Source: Candidatus Pacearchaeota archaeon
Lineage (GTDB): Archaea; Nanobdellota; Nanobdellia; UBA10117; JAFCGI01
DNA: 46,929 nucleotides
NCBI GenBank assembly: GCA_017608235.1
Contig: JAFCGI010000005.1
Span: 1-46,929 of the forward strand
Direction of reading: 5' to 3'
Position numbers and translations under genes: made by a program. Every line of letters begins with the position of its first letter. The stretch's first letter is position 1. The notes beneath the pieces were generated by a model. It was given only the letters and a program-made list of their open reading frames with translations. It made no database searches and was not told where the DNA came from. This document shows positions 1 to 8,917 of the stretch, piece by piece.

Positions 1-2
1 GT

Positions 3-26
3 CCTTGTTTTTCTTCAAAGACAAGG
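3..26. other. 10-bp hairpin at left edge
   Basis: A ten-base-pair inverted repeat (arms 3-12 and 17-26, one G-T pair) closes on the four-base loop CTTC. It lies upstream of the first gene, so it may be the end of a transcript or coding sequence outside the window. Bases 27-132 between it and the first promoter show nothing I recognise. Confidence 0.4.
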
Positions 27-132
27 TACTTCCAAATGTCACTTTATGATCCTGACTGCCTTATTATCAATAGACTGCGCTAATATTTAATAATTTCTAA
101 GAGGGTTTCTACAAAGCCCCCATCTCCATTAG

Positions 133-141
133 CTTTTTAAA
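133..141 (+). promoter_or_regulatory. TATA box of the methylthiotransferase gene
   Basis: An AT-only stretch (TTTTTAAAT) is centred about 26 nt before the ATG at 163. That spacing is what a near-leaderless archaeal transcript requires, and it favours ATG 163 over an in-frame TTG at 154. Confidence 0.5.
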
Positions 142-162
142 TCTACTAACATTTTGATAGGT

Positions 163-1443
163 ATGGCTAAAGCTAAGATTTGCTTAAAGACATATGGGTG
201 CTCTGCTAATCTAGCTGATTCAGAAGCTATGTTAGCTTTGCTTCAAGAAAAAGGATTTAAAATCTCATCTGAGAAAGAGGCAGATTTGATAGTTATAAAT
301 TCTTGCACTGTCAAGGGACCTTCAGAATCAAGTGTTTTTAGAGATATTAAAAAATTTAGGGCTGCTGGGAAGAAGATTATAGTTAGTGGATGTGTTCCTC
401 AAGCAGATTCTGATCTTGTAGAGAGTAAATTAAAGAAAGTTAGCATAGTTGGAGTGTTTAATATTAGCAAGATTGGAGAAGCGGTTTCTAAGACTTTGGA
501 TGGAGAAAGAGTTGTTTTTCTAGATAGAAGAAATGAAATAAAAGTAGGTTTGAAAAGGCAGAGAAAAAATAAAGTTATAGCAGTGATTCCAATATCTGAA
601 GGATGTATAGGAGCATGTACTTATTGTAAGACCAAACATGCTAGAGGAGATTTGTTTTCTTTTCCTATAGAAGAGATTAGGAAAGAATTTCAAGCAGCAA
701 TAGATGGGGGTTGTAAAGAGATATGGATTACTTCTCAAGATACTGCTGCTTATGGCTTAGATTCTGGAACTACCTTAGTTGAGCTTTTGAAAGAGCTTCT
801 TAAGATAAAAGGAAACTATAAAATTAGAATTGGGATGGGAAATCCTGAACATTTTGCTAAGATCATAGACGACTTATTTAAATTAATGAAAAAAGATGCT
901 AGGCTTTTTTGGTTCTTACATATTCCAGTTCAGTCTGGATCAGATGCTATTCTTAAGAAGATGAATCGGAAATATAATGTGGGAGATTTTAAATGTTTAT
1001 TACATGTAATAAGACATGGATTTGCAATATCTACAGATATTATTTGTGGGTTTCCTGGAGAGACTGAAGACCAATTTCAAGAATCTATAGATTTAGTTGA
1101 GTGGATTAAGCCAGATTTCTTGAATATTAGTATGTTCTGGCCAAGGCCAGGAACTGCTGCTGCTAAAATGAAGCAAGGATTTCATCCTAGGGAAGCAAGA
1201 AGAAGAACTAGAATTCTTACTAAAGTTTATGATGAGATTGCATTAGAGAAGAATAAAGAATTCATTGGGAAAGTTGTTGATATATTGATTGATGAAAAAG
1301 GAAAAAAACCTGTATCTTGGATTGGAAGAACTCAAGAATATAAGCCTGTTGTAATAAAATCTAAAGAAAATTTGTTAGGGAAGACTGTTAAGGTTAATAT
1401 AGAATCTGCAGAGAGAAATTACTTGGTTGGAAAAATTATTTAA
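163..1443 (+). CDS. tRNA t6A37 methylthiotransferase (MtaB/CDKAL1 type)
   Basis: Radical-SAM enzyme expected to add a methylthio group to N6-threonylcarbamoyladenosine at position 37 of ANN-decoding tRNAs, giving ms2t6A. The N-terminal UPF0004 domain opens KTYGCSANLADSE and carries three cysteines (about C13, C48 and the one in SGCVPQ) for the auxiliary 4Fe-4S cluster. The radical-SAM motif CIGACTYC (C-x3-C-x2-C) follows near residue 150, and a TRAM-like RNA-binding domain occupies the last 60 residues. The length of 426 residues is normal for the archaeal/eukaryotic branch. ATG 163 is chosen over TTG 154 because of the TATA spacing and family alignment. Family assignment is firm. The substrate is taken from characterised homologues. 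Confidence 0.9.
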   Translation: MAKAKICLKTYGCSANLADSEAMLALLQEKGFKISSEKEADLIVINSCTVKGPSESSVFRDIKKFRAAGKKIIVSGCVPQADSDLVESKLKKVSIVGVFNISKIGEAVSKTLDGERVVFLDRRNEIKVGLKRQRKNKVIAVIPISEGCIGACTYCKTKHARGDLFSFPIEEIRKEFQAAIDGGCKEIWITSQDTAAYGLDSGTTLVELLKELLKIKGNYKIRIGMGNPEHFAKIIDDLFKLMKKDARLFWFLHIPVQSGSDAILKKMNRKYNVGDFKCLLHVIRHGFAISTDIICGFPGETEDQFQESIDLVEWIKPDFLNISMFWPRPGTAAAKMKQGFHPREARRRTRILTKVYDEIALEKNKEFIGKVVDILIDEKGKKPVSWIGRTQEYKPVVIKSKENLLGKTVKVNIESAERNYLVGKII

Positions 1444-1466
1444 AGTTCTGCTTTGTATTTGTTAGT

Positions 1467-1925
1467 ATGAGTTCAGAATATATGTGTATGATCTGTAAGG
1501 AAGATGCTACTCTTGGTGAAGTTAAGACTAAAGAATTAATAAATGATAGGTTATGGGCTGTAGACAAGGAATCTGATTTCCATGAATGTAAGCATTTAAG
1601 TGTATTTGAGAACTCTGGAACAGTGTATAGGGCATTTATTTGCAGGAAATCTGATAATGCTATGACTCTGATTTCTAAGTATGGAATGAGTAAATGGAAA
1701 GATAAAGTTTGGTTTCATGGCGTAGAGGAAGGAGCAACAGAAGAGCAATTTATTAAGATAATAAAAGAACTAGCTGATGAAATATATCAAATTCTAAACA
1801 CTCCAGATCTTATAGATAGAGATCATAAAATACAACTTCTTGTTATTGATAAATTAGAAGGTTATAAAGAAGTTGTTCGTGAGGAAGAGTATGAAACTCA
1901 CTTCATGAAATATATGACTCCCTAA
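1467..1925 (+). CDS. Hypothetical protein, 152 residues
   Basis: I do not recognise this protein. It is soluble and acidic, starts with a CMIC motif (C-x2-C, residues 7-10) and has a histidine-cysteine pair in FHECKH near residue 40, so a bound metal is possible but unproven. The second half is helical and charged. The gene sits 23 nt after the methylthiotransferase and ends 1 nt before the HAD phosphatase start, so it is probably read in the same transcript. No transmembrane segment or signal peptide is visible. Confidence 0.7.
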   Translation: MSSEYMCMICKEDATLGEVKTKELINDRLWAVDKESDFHECKHLSVFENSGTVYRAFICRKSDNAMTLISKYGMSKWKDKVWFHGVEEGATEEQFIKIIKELADEIYQILNTPDLIDRDHKIQLLVIDKLEGYKEVVREEEYETHFMKYMTP

Positions 1926-1926
1926 T

Positions 1927-2577
1927 ATGGTTAATAAAAAGATAATTTGCTTTGATCTTGATGGAACAATCATAAATTCTATAGAAGCTCAAGTGTTATC
2001 ATATAAGCTTGTATTTGAGAAATATAAACTAGCTAAGAAGACTAGAAAAAAAATAATATCTTTATTCGGGAAGACTGCTGATGAAGTTGTAAAGGGTTGC
2101 TTTCCAGAGCTGTCTGATAAAAAAGTAAAGAAGATTGTGAAAGATTTCTATAAAATTCTTAGCACTAAAACCCCTATAATGACTAAAAAAATTAAAAATG
2201 TAGTTCCAGCTCTAAGGAAACTTAAGAAAGATTATAACTTAGCACTGATTTCTAATAATCCTACTACAAAAATAAAAACCATGCTTACACAAACTAAAGT
2301 TCCAGCAGAGTTATTTGATATAATATTAGGAGATGATGAGATTAAAAATCCAAAGCCTGCACCAGATGCTATTCTTAGAATAGAAGAACTTGCTAAAGGC
2401 AAAGTAGAATTTATGGTAGGAGATACAATTTTTGATGTTAAAGCTGGAAATGCTGCTAAAGTGAAAACAATAGCTGTTCTTTCTGGAGTAGATAAGTTTG
2501 ATGAACTGTACAAAGAACATCCGACAGTTATATTAAGCAGCGTTGCGTTAATTCCAGAATATCTAGCTCTAACTTAA
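1927..2577 (+). CDS. HAD-superfamily phosphatase
   Basis: All four haloacid-dehalogenase motifs are present: FDLDGT (nucleophile Asp and acid/base Asp, residues 9-14), the serine of LALISNNP near 108, a lysine in IKNPKPAPDA near 138, and GDTIFD near 163. The helical cap between motifs I and II is of the phosphoglycolate-phosphatase/beta-phosphoglucomutase type. The substrate cannot be read from the sequence. Its position 30 nt before RuBisCO makes 2-phosphoglycolate, the product of RuBisCO's oxygenase side reaction, a reasonable but untested candidate. The start codon follows the previous stop by one base, which implies coupled expression. Confidence 0.85.
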   Translation: MVNKKIICFDLDGTIINSIEAQVLSYKLVFEKYKLAKKTRKKIISLFGKTADEVVKGCFPELSDKKVKKIVKDFYKILSTKTPIMTKKIKNVVPALRKLKKDYNLALISNNPTTKIKTMLTQTKVPAELFDIILGDDEIKNPKPAPDAILRIEELAKGKVEFMVGDTIFDVKAGNAAKVKTIAVLSGVDKFDELYKEHPTVILSSVALIPEYLALT

Positions 2578-2594
2578 AGAATGAAAAGTAAATT

Positions 2595-2602
2595 AAGGAG
2601 GA
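2595..2602 (+). promoter_or_regulatory. Strong Shine-Dalgarno site for RuBisCO
   Basis: AAGGAGGA ends 4 nt before the RuBisCO ATG. Most first genes of transcripts in this window look leaderless, so this strong site marks RuBisCO as an internal gene of a polycistronic message translated by direct ribosome binding. Confidence 0.7.
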
Positions 2603-2606
2603 AAAA

Positions 2607-3905
2607 ATGAAACTTAAATATATTGATTTAAAATATAAACCAACAGATAATGATTTAGTTTGTGAATATTATATTGAACCTACTGATGGTTATACTTTAG
2701 AAGAGGTTTCTGAGCATGTTGCAGGAGAAAGTTCTATTGGAACTTGGACTAGTATTTCTACTATGAAGCCAAGAATTGCTGAAAAACTTAAGCCACATGT
2801 TTATAGTATAGATAAACAAACCAATGAAATAAAAGTAGCATATAATTCTGAGCTATTTGAAGCTGGAAACATGCCTGAGATAATGTCTAGTATTGGGGGA
2901 AATATCTATGGAATGAAGGCTGTTAGAAACTTAAGATTGCAAGATATAAGTTTTCCTAAAAGTATTCTAAGATCCTTTAAAGGACCTTTATTCGGAATTT
3001 ATGGGATCAGAAGGATGCTAAAAGTTAAAGATAGGCCTTTAACAGGCACTATAGTTAAGCCTAAAGTAGGATTAAACGAGAAAGAACATGCTAAGGTAGC
3101 CTATGATTCTTGGGTTGGCGGATTAGATGCTGTTAAAGATGATGAGAATCTCAGTTCTATGAAATTTAATAAATTTGATAAAAGAGCTAAAGAAACCCTA
3201 AAAATGAGAGATCTTGCTGAGCAAGAAACTGGAGAAAAGAAAGTTTATTTTGCAAATGTTACTGCTGAGACTAAAGAAGCTCTAAGAAGAGCTAGATTAG
3301 TTAAGAGCTTAGGTGGAGAATATATAATGTTTGATATTGTAACTGGTGGTTGGGGTACTCTTCAAGCACTAAGAGAAGCAGATTTAGGGTTAGCAATACA
3401 TGCTCATAGGGCAGGACATGGAATGTTTACAGAAAATCCATATCATGGCATGTCAATGCTTACATTAGCTAAGATATCCAGACTTATAGGCGTAGATCAG
3501 ATTCATATTGGAGCTATCGTAGGCAAGATGAAAGGTTCTGAAGAAGATGTAAAAAACATTGCTAAAGAAATCTCAGATATGTATATCTCTGAAGACAAAG
3601 AAGCTAAAATGCTAAAGCAAGACTGGGGAAAGATTAAGCCAATATTTCCTGTATGTTCTGGAGGAATGCATCCTGGCTTGATTCCTGCTCTGATGAATAT
3701 TCTAGAAACTGATATAATAATTCAATGTGGTGGCGGTGTACATGGACATAAGAAAGGTACTCAGCAAGGAGCAACTGCTGTAAGGCAAGCTGTAGACGCT
3801 GCTCTTAAAGAGATTCCTTTGGATAAATATGCTAAAGATCATAAAGAATTAAAAATTGCAATAGATCAGTGGGGCTTTGAGCCTGTCAAAAAAGGAGAGC
3901 GTTAA
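2607..3905 (+). CDS. rbcL: Form III-type RuBisCO large subunit
   Basis: Carboxylates ribulose-1,5-bisphosphate to two 3-phosphoglycerates. In archaea with form III this serves AMP/nucleoside salvage rather than a Calvin cycle. The catalytic residues are in place: E41, T46-W47, N99, K151 and K153 (TIVKPKVG), carbamylated K177 with D179 and E180 (VKDDEN), H267-R268, H300, loop-6 K307 (IVGKMKG), S351-G353 and the glycine triplet 375-377. Length 432 and the absence of any small-subunit gene fit forms III or II/III. The exact subform needs a tree. Downstream lie AMP phosphorylase and phosphoglycerate mutase, matching the pathway. Confidence 0.95.
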   Translation: MKLKYIDLKYKPTDNDLVCEYYIEPTDGYTLEEVSEHVAGESSIGTWTSISTMKPRIAEKLKPHVYSIDKQTNEIKVAYNSELFEAGNMPEIMSSIGGNIYGMKAVRNLRLQDISFPKSILRSFKGPLFGIYGIRRMLKVKDRPLTGTIVKPKVGLNEKEHAKVAYDSWVGGLDAVKDDENLSSMKFNKFDKRAKETLKMRDLAEQETGEKKVYFANVTAETKEALRRARLVKSLGGEYIMFDIVTGGWGTLQALREADLGLAIHAHRAGHGMFTENPYHGMSMLTLAKISRLIGVDQIHIGAIVGKMKGSEEDVKNIAKEISDMYISEDKEAKMLKQDWGKIKPIFPVCSGGMHPGLIPALMNILETDIIIQCGGGVHGHKKGTQQGATAVRQAVDAALKEIPLDKYAKDHKELKIAIDQWGFEPVKKGER

Positions 3906-3909
3906 AAGA

Positions 3910-3919
3910 AAAATTATTT
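3910..3919 (+). promoter_or_regulatory. TATA box before permease gene
   Basis: An ATTATTTAAA element lies about 30 nt before ATG 3946. It suggests a separate near-leaderless promoter after RuBisCO for the permease, AMP phosphorylase and phosphoglycerate mutase genes. Confidence 0.45.
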
Positions 3920-3945
3920 AAAACGCTAGCTTTTGAATTTATAGT

Positions 3946-4980
3946 ATGAAGACTGATTATAAATATATTGTATATTTAATTACTATTCTAGGATTCTTAA
4001 TCCTGTCTTTCATGCTTTTACAACCATATTTTACAGTTATAATATTTTCAGCGATTGTAGCATATTTACTGTCTCCAGTGTATAAAAAATTAGCACATAG
4101 GCTGTCAATGAATGTGTCTGCGGTACTGATTACTTTATTATTATTTGGTATTTCTATTATTGCTTTAAGATATGGTTTAGAGTTCTTGCTAAATGAAACA
4201 GTTAGGATTTATATGTTGGTTAGCAAACTTCCTCCAACATTAATAAATACAGAATCTGCTGTTGCGTTTAATGCAAAGGATATTATAAGTTTTATAATTA
4301 ATGAAATGATCATAAGACTATCAAATCAATTACATAAACTTCCTGGAATAATGCTATCTTTTGTGGTATTCTTTATTTCTTTCTTTTACTTCTTAAGAGA
4401 TGGACATAAATTATCTATACAGCTAAAGAAAATGTTGCCTCTTCCATCTGATAAGAAAAGTATGATGTTTAAAGAGATAAAAATTACTGTTAATGCTTAT
4501 GTTTATGTACAATTAGTTGTTGGATTGATACAAGGACTAGTAGGTGGAATTGGTTTCTATATATTTGGATTACCATATCCATTGATAGCAGGTATAGCTA
4601 TGGGTATATTATCTTTCCTCCCGATAATCGGTCCATATCTTATTTATTTACCTGTAGGAGTTATAAGTATACTACAAGATAATTGGCTTACTGGTATTGG
4701 AATTATAATTTATGGTGTAACTATTATGGGTTTCTTAGATTATGTAGTAAGGCCGCAATACATGAGTAGAAGAGCAAACATACACCCATTAATAGTTCTT
4801 TTAGGTTTCCTAGGTGGAATGCATGTTATGGGTGCTATGGGAATCATAATTGGTCCTATATTGCTATCTATAGCAGCAATCACAATTAAAGATATAGGAA
4901 AACATACTTGGGCAGAGGTCCTTAAATTAGGTCCTTCTGAAAAGGAGAAAGGCAATGAAACTAAAGAGCCGAATATATAA
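3946..4980 (+). CDS. AI-2E/PerM-family membrane permease
   Basis: Integral membrane protein of 344 residues with about seven to eight hydrophobic segments, in the AI-2E exporter-like (PerM/YdiK) layout: paired helices at the N terminus, a central amphipathic region, then a C-terminal block with GLPYPLIAGIAMGILSFLPI near residue 205 and LLGFLGGMHVMGAMGIIIGP near 285. Family members include Na+/H+ antiporters and putative exporters, so the substrate is unknown. It is placed between RuBisCO and AMP phosphorylase and its last 26 nt overlap the latter. A role moving a metabolite of that pathway is only a suggestion. Confidence 0.85.
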   Translation: MKTDYKYIVYLITILGFLILSFMLLQPYFTVIIFSAIVAYLLSPVYKKLAHRLSMNVSAVLITLLLFGISIIALRYGLEFLLNETVRIYMLVSKLPPTLINTESAVAFNAKDIISFIINEMIIRLSNQLHKLPGIMLSFVVFFISFFYFLRDGHKLSIQLKKMLPLPSDKKSMMFKEIKITVNAYVYVQLVVGLIQGLVGGIGFYIFGLPYPLIAGIAMGILSFLPIIGPYLIYLPVGVISILQDNWLTGIGIIIYGVTIMGFLDYVVRPQYMSRRANIHPLIVLLGFLGGMHVMGAMGIIIGPILLSIAAITIKDIGKHTWAEVLKLGPSEKEKGNETKEPNI

Positions 4981-6448
4981 CATAGATGCTCGAGGAAGCT
5001 ATATTGTTGTTCTTAATCCAAAGCTAATAGAGTTATTTGATCTTAAACCTATGGATAAAGTAAGGATTATGAGTTCTAATAAATATTTAGTAGCAGTAGC
5101 AAATTCTTCTGAAGAACTTAAAGATGATGAAATTGGCATATTTGTAGATGTTAAAGAGAAATTAAAGATAGTAGATGGTGAATTAGTTACTGTGCTTCCA
5201 GAGGAAAGATTATCTTCAATAACAGCAATACGGAAGAAAATGGATAATAAAGCATTGAATCAGAAAGAATTCTATGATATTGTTACTGATATTGTTGATA
5301 GAAGACTTACAAAGGCAGAGATCGCATACTTTATTGCTTCTGCATATATGAGAAAATTTTCTATGGAAGAGGTTGAATATATGGTTAGATCAATGTCAGA
5401 AACAGGAGATGTTATAACTTGGGATGAAAAACCAATCATAGACAAACATTGTATTGGTGGAATTGGTGGTAATAGAACTACTATGTTAGTTGTGCCTATT
5501 GTTGTTGCATCTGGATTAAAGATGCCAAAAACATCTTCTAGATCTATTACAAGTCCAGCAGGTACTGCAGACACAATGGAAGTGCTAACAAGAGTTAGTT
5601 TTGATGATGTTGCTGAGATCAAAACAATAGTTAACAAAACTGGTGGATGTATGGTATGGGGCGGATCTTTAGATTTAGCTCCTGCAGATGATGATATTAT
5701 AAAAATAGAACATCCATTAAGTTTAGATCCTACTCCTATGTTGCTTTCTAGCATTATGGCTAAAAAATATGTTGCTGGAGCAACTCATGTTTTGATTGAT
5801 ATTCCTGTTGGTGAATTTTCAAAGGTTAAAACACTTAAAGAATATAATGATCTAAGGAAAAAGTTTATTGATCTTGGTAAGAGGTTGAATATAAAAGTAG
5901 AGGTTATAAAGACTCCAGGAAACCAGCCAATAGGTAATGGATTAGGTCCAGCATTAGAAGCAAGAGATGTTTTATGGACATTAGAAAGAGACAAACGCGC
6001 ACCTCAGGATTTAAGAGAAAAATCTATTTATATGGCTGGAATTTTGTTGGAGATGGGTGGAAAGGCTAAAAAAGGGCAAGGTAAAAAATTAGCTAAGAAA
6101 ATTTTAGATTCTGGAAAAGCCTTGAAGAAATTTAAAGAAATAATTTCTGCACAAGATGGTGCTTCTAAATCAATTTCTGGAGATAAAATTAAGCTTGGAA
6201 AAATAGTTTATGAAGTAAGATCTACAAGACATGGGAAAATTTCTGTGGTTAATGATGATATATTATCAAAAGCTGCCAGACTCGCTGGAGCACCTTATGA
6301 TAAGAAAGCAGGACTTTATTTGAATGTGCATATTGGAGACAAAGTAAAGGTTGGAGATATTTTGTTTACTATATATTCTGAAACTGAAAATCATTTAGAT
6401 GATGCTGCAACTTATGTGCAGAGAAACAAACCTATAACAATTAGTTAA
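4955..6448 (+). CDS. deoA: AMP phosphorylase
   Basis: Archaeal AMP phosphorylase converts AMP (or CMP/UMP) and phosphate to the free base and ribose-1,5-bisphosphate, the first step of the RuBisCO-dependent nucleotide degradation pathway. The extra N-terminal domain of about 80 residues that distinguishes this archaeal group from thymidine phosphorylase is present. The phosphate-binding glycine-rich segment CIGGIGGNRTT lies near residue 165, followed by KTSSRSITSPAGTADTMEVL. Length 497 is normal. The start overlaps the permease by 26 nt and is preceded by a GGAG ribosome site, implying translational coupling. Together with RuBisCO this strongly supports an AMP-to-3-phosphoglycerate route. Confidence 0.93.
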   Translation: MKLKSRIYNIDARGSYIVVLNPKLIELFDLKPMDKVRIMSSNKYLVAVANSSEELKDDEIGIFVDVKEKLKIVDGELVTVLPEERLSSITAIRKKMDNKALNQKEFYDIVTDIVDRRLTKAEIAYFIASAYMRKFSMEEVEYMVRSMSETGDVITWDEKPIIDKHCIGGIGGNRTTMLVVPIVVASGLKMPKTSSRSITSPAGTADTMEVLTRVSFDDVAEIKTIVNKTGGCMVWGGSLDLAPADDDIIKIEHPLSLDPTPMLLSSIMAKKYVAGATHVLIDIPVGEFSKVKTLKEYNDLRKKFIDLGKRLNIKVEVIKTPGNQPIGNGLGPALEARDVLWTLERDKRAPQDLREKSIYMAGILLEMGGKAKKGQGKKLAKKILDSGKALKKFKEIISAQDGASKSISGDKIKLGKIVYEVRSTRHGKISVVNDDILSKAARLAGAPYDKKAGLYLNVHIGDKVKVGDILFTIYSETENHLDDAATYVQRNKPITIS

Positions 6449-7690
6449 ATGAAAAAAAAATTACTTTATATTATATTAGATGGAGCAGGAGATGTAGAAT
6501 ATAGAGAGTTTGATTGGGCTACTCCTTTAGAGATAGCAGAAATTCCAAATATGGATAAGTTGATTTCTTTAGGACAGGGAGGGATAATGTATCCTATTGC
6601 AGAAAATATTGCTCCTGAGTCTGATGAATCTATGATTAGCTTGCTTGGAAATGATCCTTTTAAAGTACATAGAGGTAGAGGCCCTTTAGAAGCTTATGGT
6701 GCTGATGTTAAATTTAATCCTGGAGAAATAGTACTAAGATGTAATTTTGCGTATGTTAAAGATAATGAGGCTGTAGATGTGCAAGCAGGAGCAGATCTTA
6801 AACCTATTGAAGTAAAACATATCGTTAAAAAACTCTCTGAGATTAAAGAAGTGCTAGGATATAGAGTTAGATTTGTGCCTACTATAGGTTATAGGGCTGT
6901 ATTTATAATTTCTGGAAAGAATTTATCTCCAAAGATTTCCAATACACATCCTGGATATGAAGTTGTAAAAAATTATATTAGCTCTGCAAATCCAAGAAAT
7001 AAACCTCTCAAGGTTAATAAAGCAGTTCCATTAGATGGCTCCAGGGAAGCATTCATTACTGCTGCAGTTGTTAATGAATTTACTGAACTTAGTAAAAGAA
7101 TTTTAGGTGACCTTGAGATAAATCTTAAGAGGAAACAAGAAGGATTATCTCCAGTTAATTATATTCTTATGAGGGGAGCAGGAAATGCTTTGCCTCCTTT
7201 GAAAAAATTGAGAGGAAAATGGGCAATAATAGGCCACATGCCTGTTGAAAAGGCTATAGCTACTCTATCTGGAATGACTGTGTTAAAAAGGCCAAAAACA
7301 AATAAGGCTTTGCTTAATACTCTCTTAAAAAATTGGAATAAATTTAATGAGTTTTATTTTGAGATAAAAAGTCCAGATAAGTATGCTCACAGAGGAGACT
7401 TACATGGAAAAAAGAAAGCTCTTGAGGACATAGATAGAGAATTTATTGGGCCATTGCTAGACAAGATTGATTTGAAGGACGTGGTTATTTGTATTACTGC
7501 TGACCATTCAACACCATGCAGGATTCATGCACATTCTAAGGATCCTGTTCCTGTACTGATTTATTCTTCAAGACTTAAAGCAGATGCAGTGGTTAAATTT
7601 GGAGAAAAATTTTGTATAAATGGAAAACATCACTTTATTAAAGGAGGAGTGGAACTATTTAATATATTAATGAAGGAGCTTGGAAGATGA
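6449..7690 (+). CDS. apgM: 2,3-bisphosphoglycerate-independent phosphoglycerate mutase, archaeal
   Basis: Interconverts 3- and 2-phosphoglycerate and would drain the RuBisCO product into lower glycolysis. It is an alkaline-phosphatase-superfamily enzyme: metal-binding IILDGAGD at residues 8-15, the nucleophile-bearing PESDES near residue 58 followed by LLGNDP, and metal ligands in ITADHSTPCRIHAH near residue 350. The 413-residue length matches the archaeal ApgM group rather than the bacterial GpmI. The gene begins directly after the AMP phosphorylase stop and ends overlapping the next gene by 4 nt, so all are one operon. Confidence 0.92.
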   Translation: MKKKLLYIILDGAGDVEYREFDWATPLEIAEIPNMDKLISLGQGGIMYPIAENIAPESDESMISLLGNDPFKVHRGRGPLEAYGADVKFNPGEIVLRCNFAYVKDNEAVDVQAGADLKPIEVKHIVKKLSEIKEVLGYRVRFVPTIGYRAVFIISGKNLSPKISNTHPGYEVVKNYISSANPRNKPLKVNKAVPLDGSREAFITAAVVNEFTELSKRILGDLEINLKRKQEGLSPVNYILMRGAGNALPPLKKLRGKWAIIGHMPVEKAIATLSGMTVLKRPKTNKALLNTLLKNWNKFNEFYFEIKSPDKYAHRGDLHGKKKALEDIDREFIGPLLDKIDLKDVVICITADHSTPCRIHAHSKDPVPVLIYSSRLKADAVVKFGEKFCINGKHHFIKGGVELFNILMKELGR

Positions 7691-7974
7691 AAATAAATAA
7701 ATTAAAAATAAAAAAATCAAAATTAGCAACATTTGAATCTTCAAAGATTCATAGAGTAGCAGATAAACTATATTATGCATTGCTTGTATTTTCAGTTATT
7801 ATTTCTGTATTTTTTATGTATTTGACATATATTACTTATAATGCTGCAAAAGGTACTAAGTATATGGTATATACATATATAATCGGATCACCAATAGCTA
7901 TCTCTATATTTTTGATAGGCTTCTTATTGTATCTTGGTAAGAAAAAATTTTTTAGAGAGTTAACTAGAAAATAA
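7687..7974 (+). CDS. Small two-helix membrane protein
   Basis: A 95-residue protein with a basic N terminus (KINKLKIKKSK) and two hydrophobic helices, near residues 28-50 and 62-84, ending in a basic tail. It is unrecognised and resembles other short lineage-specific membrane proteins. The start overlaps the phosphoglycerate mutase stop (ATGA), so it is translationally coupled and last in the operon. Confidence 0.7.
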   Translation: MKINKLKIKKSKLATFESSKIHRVADKLYYALLVFSVIISVFFMYLTYITYNAAKGTKYMVYTYIIGSPIAISIFLIGFLLYLGKKKFFRELTRK

Positions 7975-7996
7975 TTTTTAAAGGTGTTTTAGAGAT

Positions 7997-8046
7997 TTTT
8001 AATTAAATTTTTTTAATTAAATTGCTTGTTTTAATTAAACTGCTTG
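7997..8046. repeat. 18-bp tandem repeat in 3' intergenic region
   Basis: Two adjacent 18-bp copies (8011-8028 and 8029-8046) differ by one base; each has the palindromic TTAATTAA followed by TGCTTG. A partial third copy of the TTAATTAA part begins at 7997. They lie in the 189-nt convergent gap after the RuBisCO operon. Nothing else was seen in the gap. A termination or protein-binding role is possible. Confidence 0.6.
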
Positions 8047-8163
8047 TATATGCCAATTAAAGTATAAGATTTTAGAGTAGCTAAAACTGTTTTTAAATTT
8101 GTGCCTCAAAAATATTAAGTTCTTTATCTTTCAAAAATAACCATCTAGAACTATATTTTATTT

Positions 8164-8538
8164 TTATCTTATACCTTCAAAGATAACTGGTCTATAATTT
8201 ATTTCTATTTTAGAACATAAACTTTGAATATCATAGTCATCAGTTACAATAGTTACTTCTTCTTTCTTAGCAAACTCTAAAGCTAGTGCTAAAACTGAAA
8301 TATCTGCTTCTGAGAAAAGGCTAAGTTTAAGTTTATGTTCTTTAATCAGTTCTTTAATTGTTTCTAGAGAATCTTTGCTTGGTTCAAAGATCTTAATCTG
8401 GCCAGATTCTAGAAGAAGTTTTGATTCATGATCTTTGATTTCATTTCTTACTAATTCTGTTGTAAGCAGTTTGCCTTCTGGCAAGAACGATGCATTAATT
8501 ATTGCAGAAGCATCTAATATATATATTTCAGATTTCAT
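8164..8538 (-). CDS. Nob1-like PIN-domain endoribonuclease lacking the zinc ribbon
   Basis: A PIN-domain nuclease whose sequence pattern matches archaeal Nob1, the enzyme that cuts the 3' end of 16S rRNA precursors. Acidic residues are in the expected places: D9 (ILDASAII), the glutamate of RNEIKD near 33, D79 (SEADISVLALALE) and the TDDYDIQ loop near 100. Normal archaeal Nob1 continues into a zinc ribbon; this 124-residue protein stops right after the PIN fold. It could be a minimal Nob1 or another PIN ribonuclease. It overlaps the hjc end by 11 nt, so they are co-transcribed. Confidence 0.75.
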   Translation of the reverse strand: MKSEIYILDASAIINASFLPEGKLLTTELVRNEIKDHESKLLLESGQIKIFEPSKDSLETIKELIKEHKLKLSLFSEADISVLALALEFAKKEEVTIVTDDYDIQSLCSKIEINYRPVIFEGIR

Positions 8539-8917
8539 TTTTCAAATCCAATAGAAATTTTCCTTTTGAAGCATCTTTTCTTTTGATAACTAAATTATGT
8601 GAGGGAGTTTTTTCTAAGTCTTCTGGACTAAAAAAGAACCAACCCTTATTTGTGAATTTAACTGCGAGAATGGGGGTTGCTTTAAATTGCTCTGCAAATC
8701 CAATAAGCTGAGAAATCTGTTCAGGATGAAAATATTGATGATCTTTAAGTGTAGTTTTACATTCTATTGCAAGAATTCTAGAACCATTGCTAGCAACTAT
8801 ATCAGGACTTGGATATTTACTTACTCCTGAACCTGCCACCCTTACAGCTGCGAATCCAGAACCCCAGAGCATTTGTACTAACTCACGTTCTGCATTCGAG
8901 CCCTTCTGTTTCCCCAT
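8528..8917 (-). CDS. hjc: Holliday junction resolvase Hjc
   Basis: Archaeal resolvase that cuts four-way DNA junctions symmetrically. The N terminus KGSNAERELVQML has the conserved glutamate. The nuclease core has PDIVA (catalytic Asp near 41) and AIECKTT (E-x-K near 53-55), the PD-(D/E)xK arrangement. About 129 residues is the usual size. ATG 8917 is preferred to the in-frame TTG at 8923 because it aligns with family starts and has a GGGGAG ribosome site about 12 nt upstream. It overlaps both neighbours, so three genes are interlocked. Confidence 0.9.
   Translation of the reverse strand: MGKQKGSNAERELVQMLWGSGFAAVRVAGSGVSKYPSPDIVASNGSRILAIECKTTLKDHQYFHPEQISQLIGFAEQFKATPILAVKFTNKGWFFFSPEDLEKTPSHNLVIKRKDASKGKFLLDLKNEI

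Noticed and set aside
5272-5754. 160-residue minus-strand frame inside AMP phosphorylase
   Set aside because: It is an antisense frame of a strongly conserved gene, with no ribosome site, promoter or family match.
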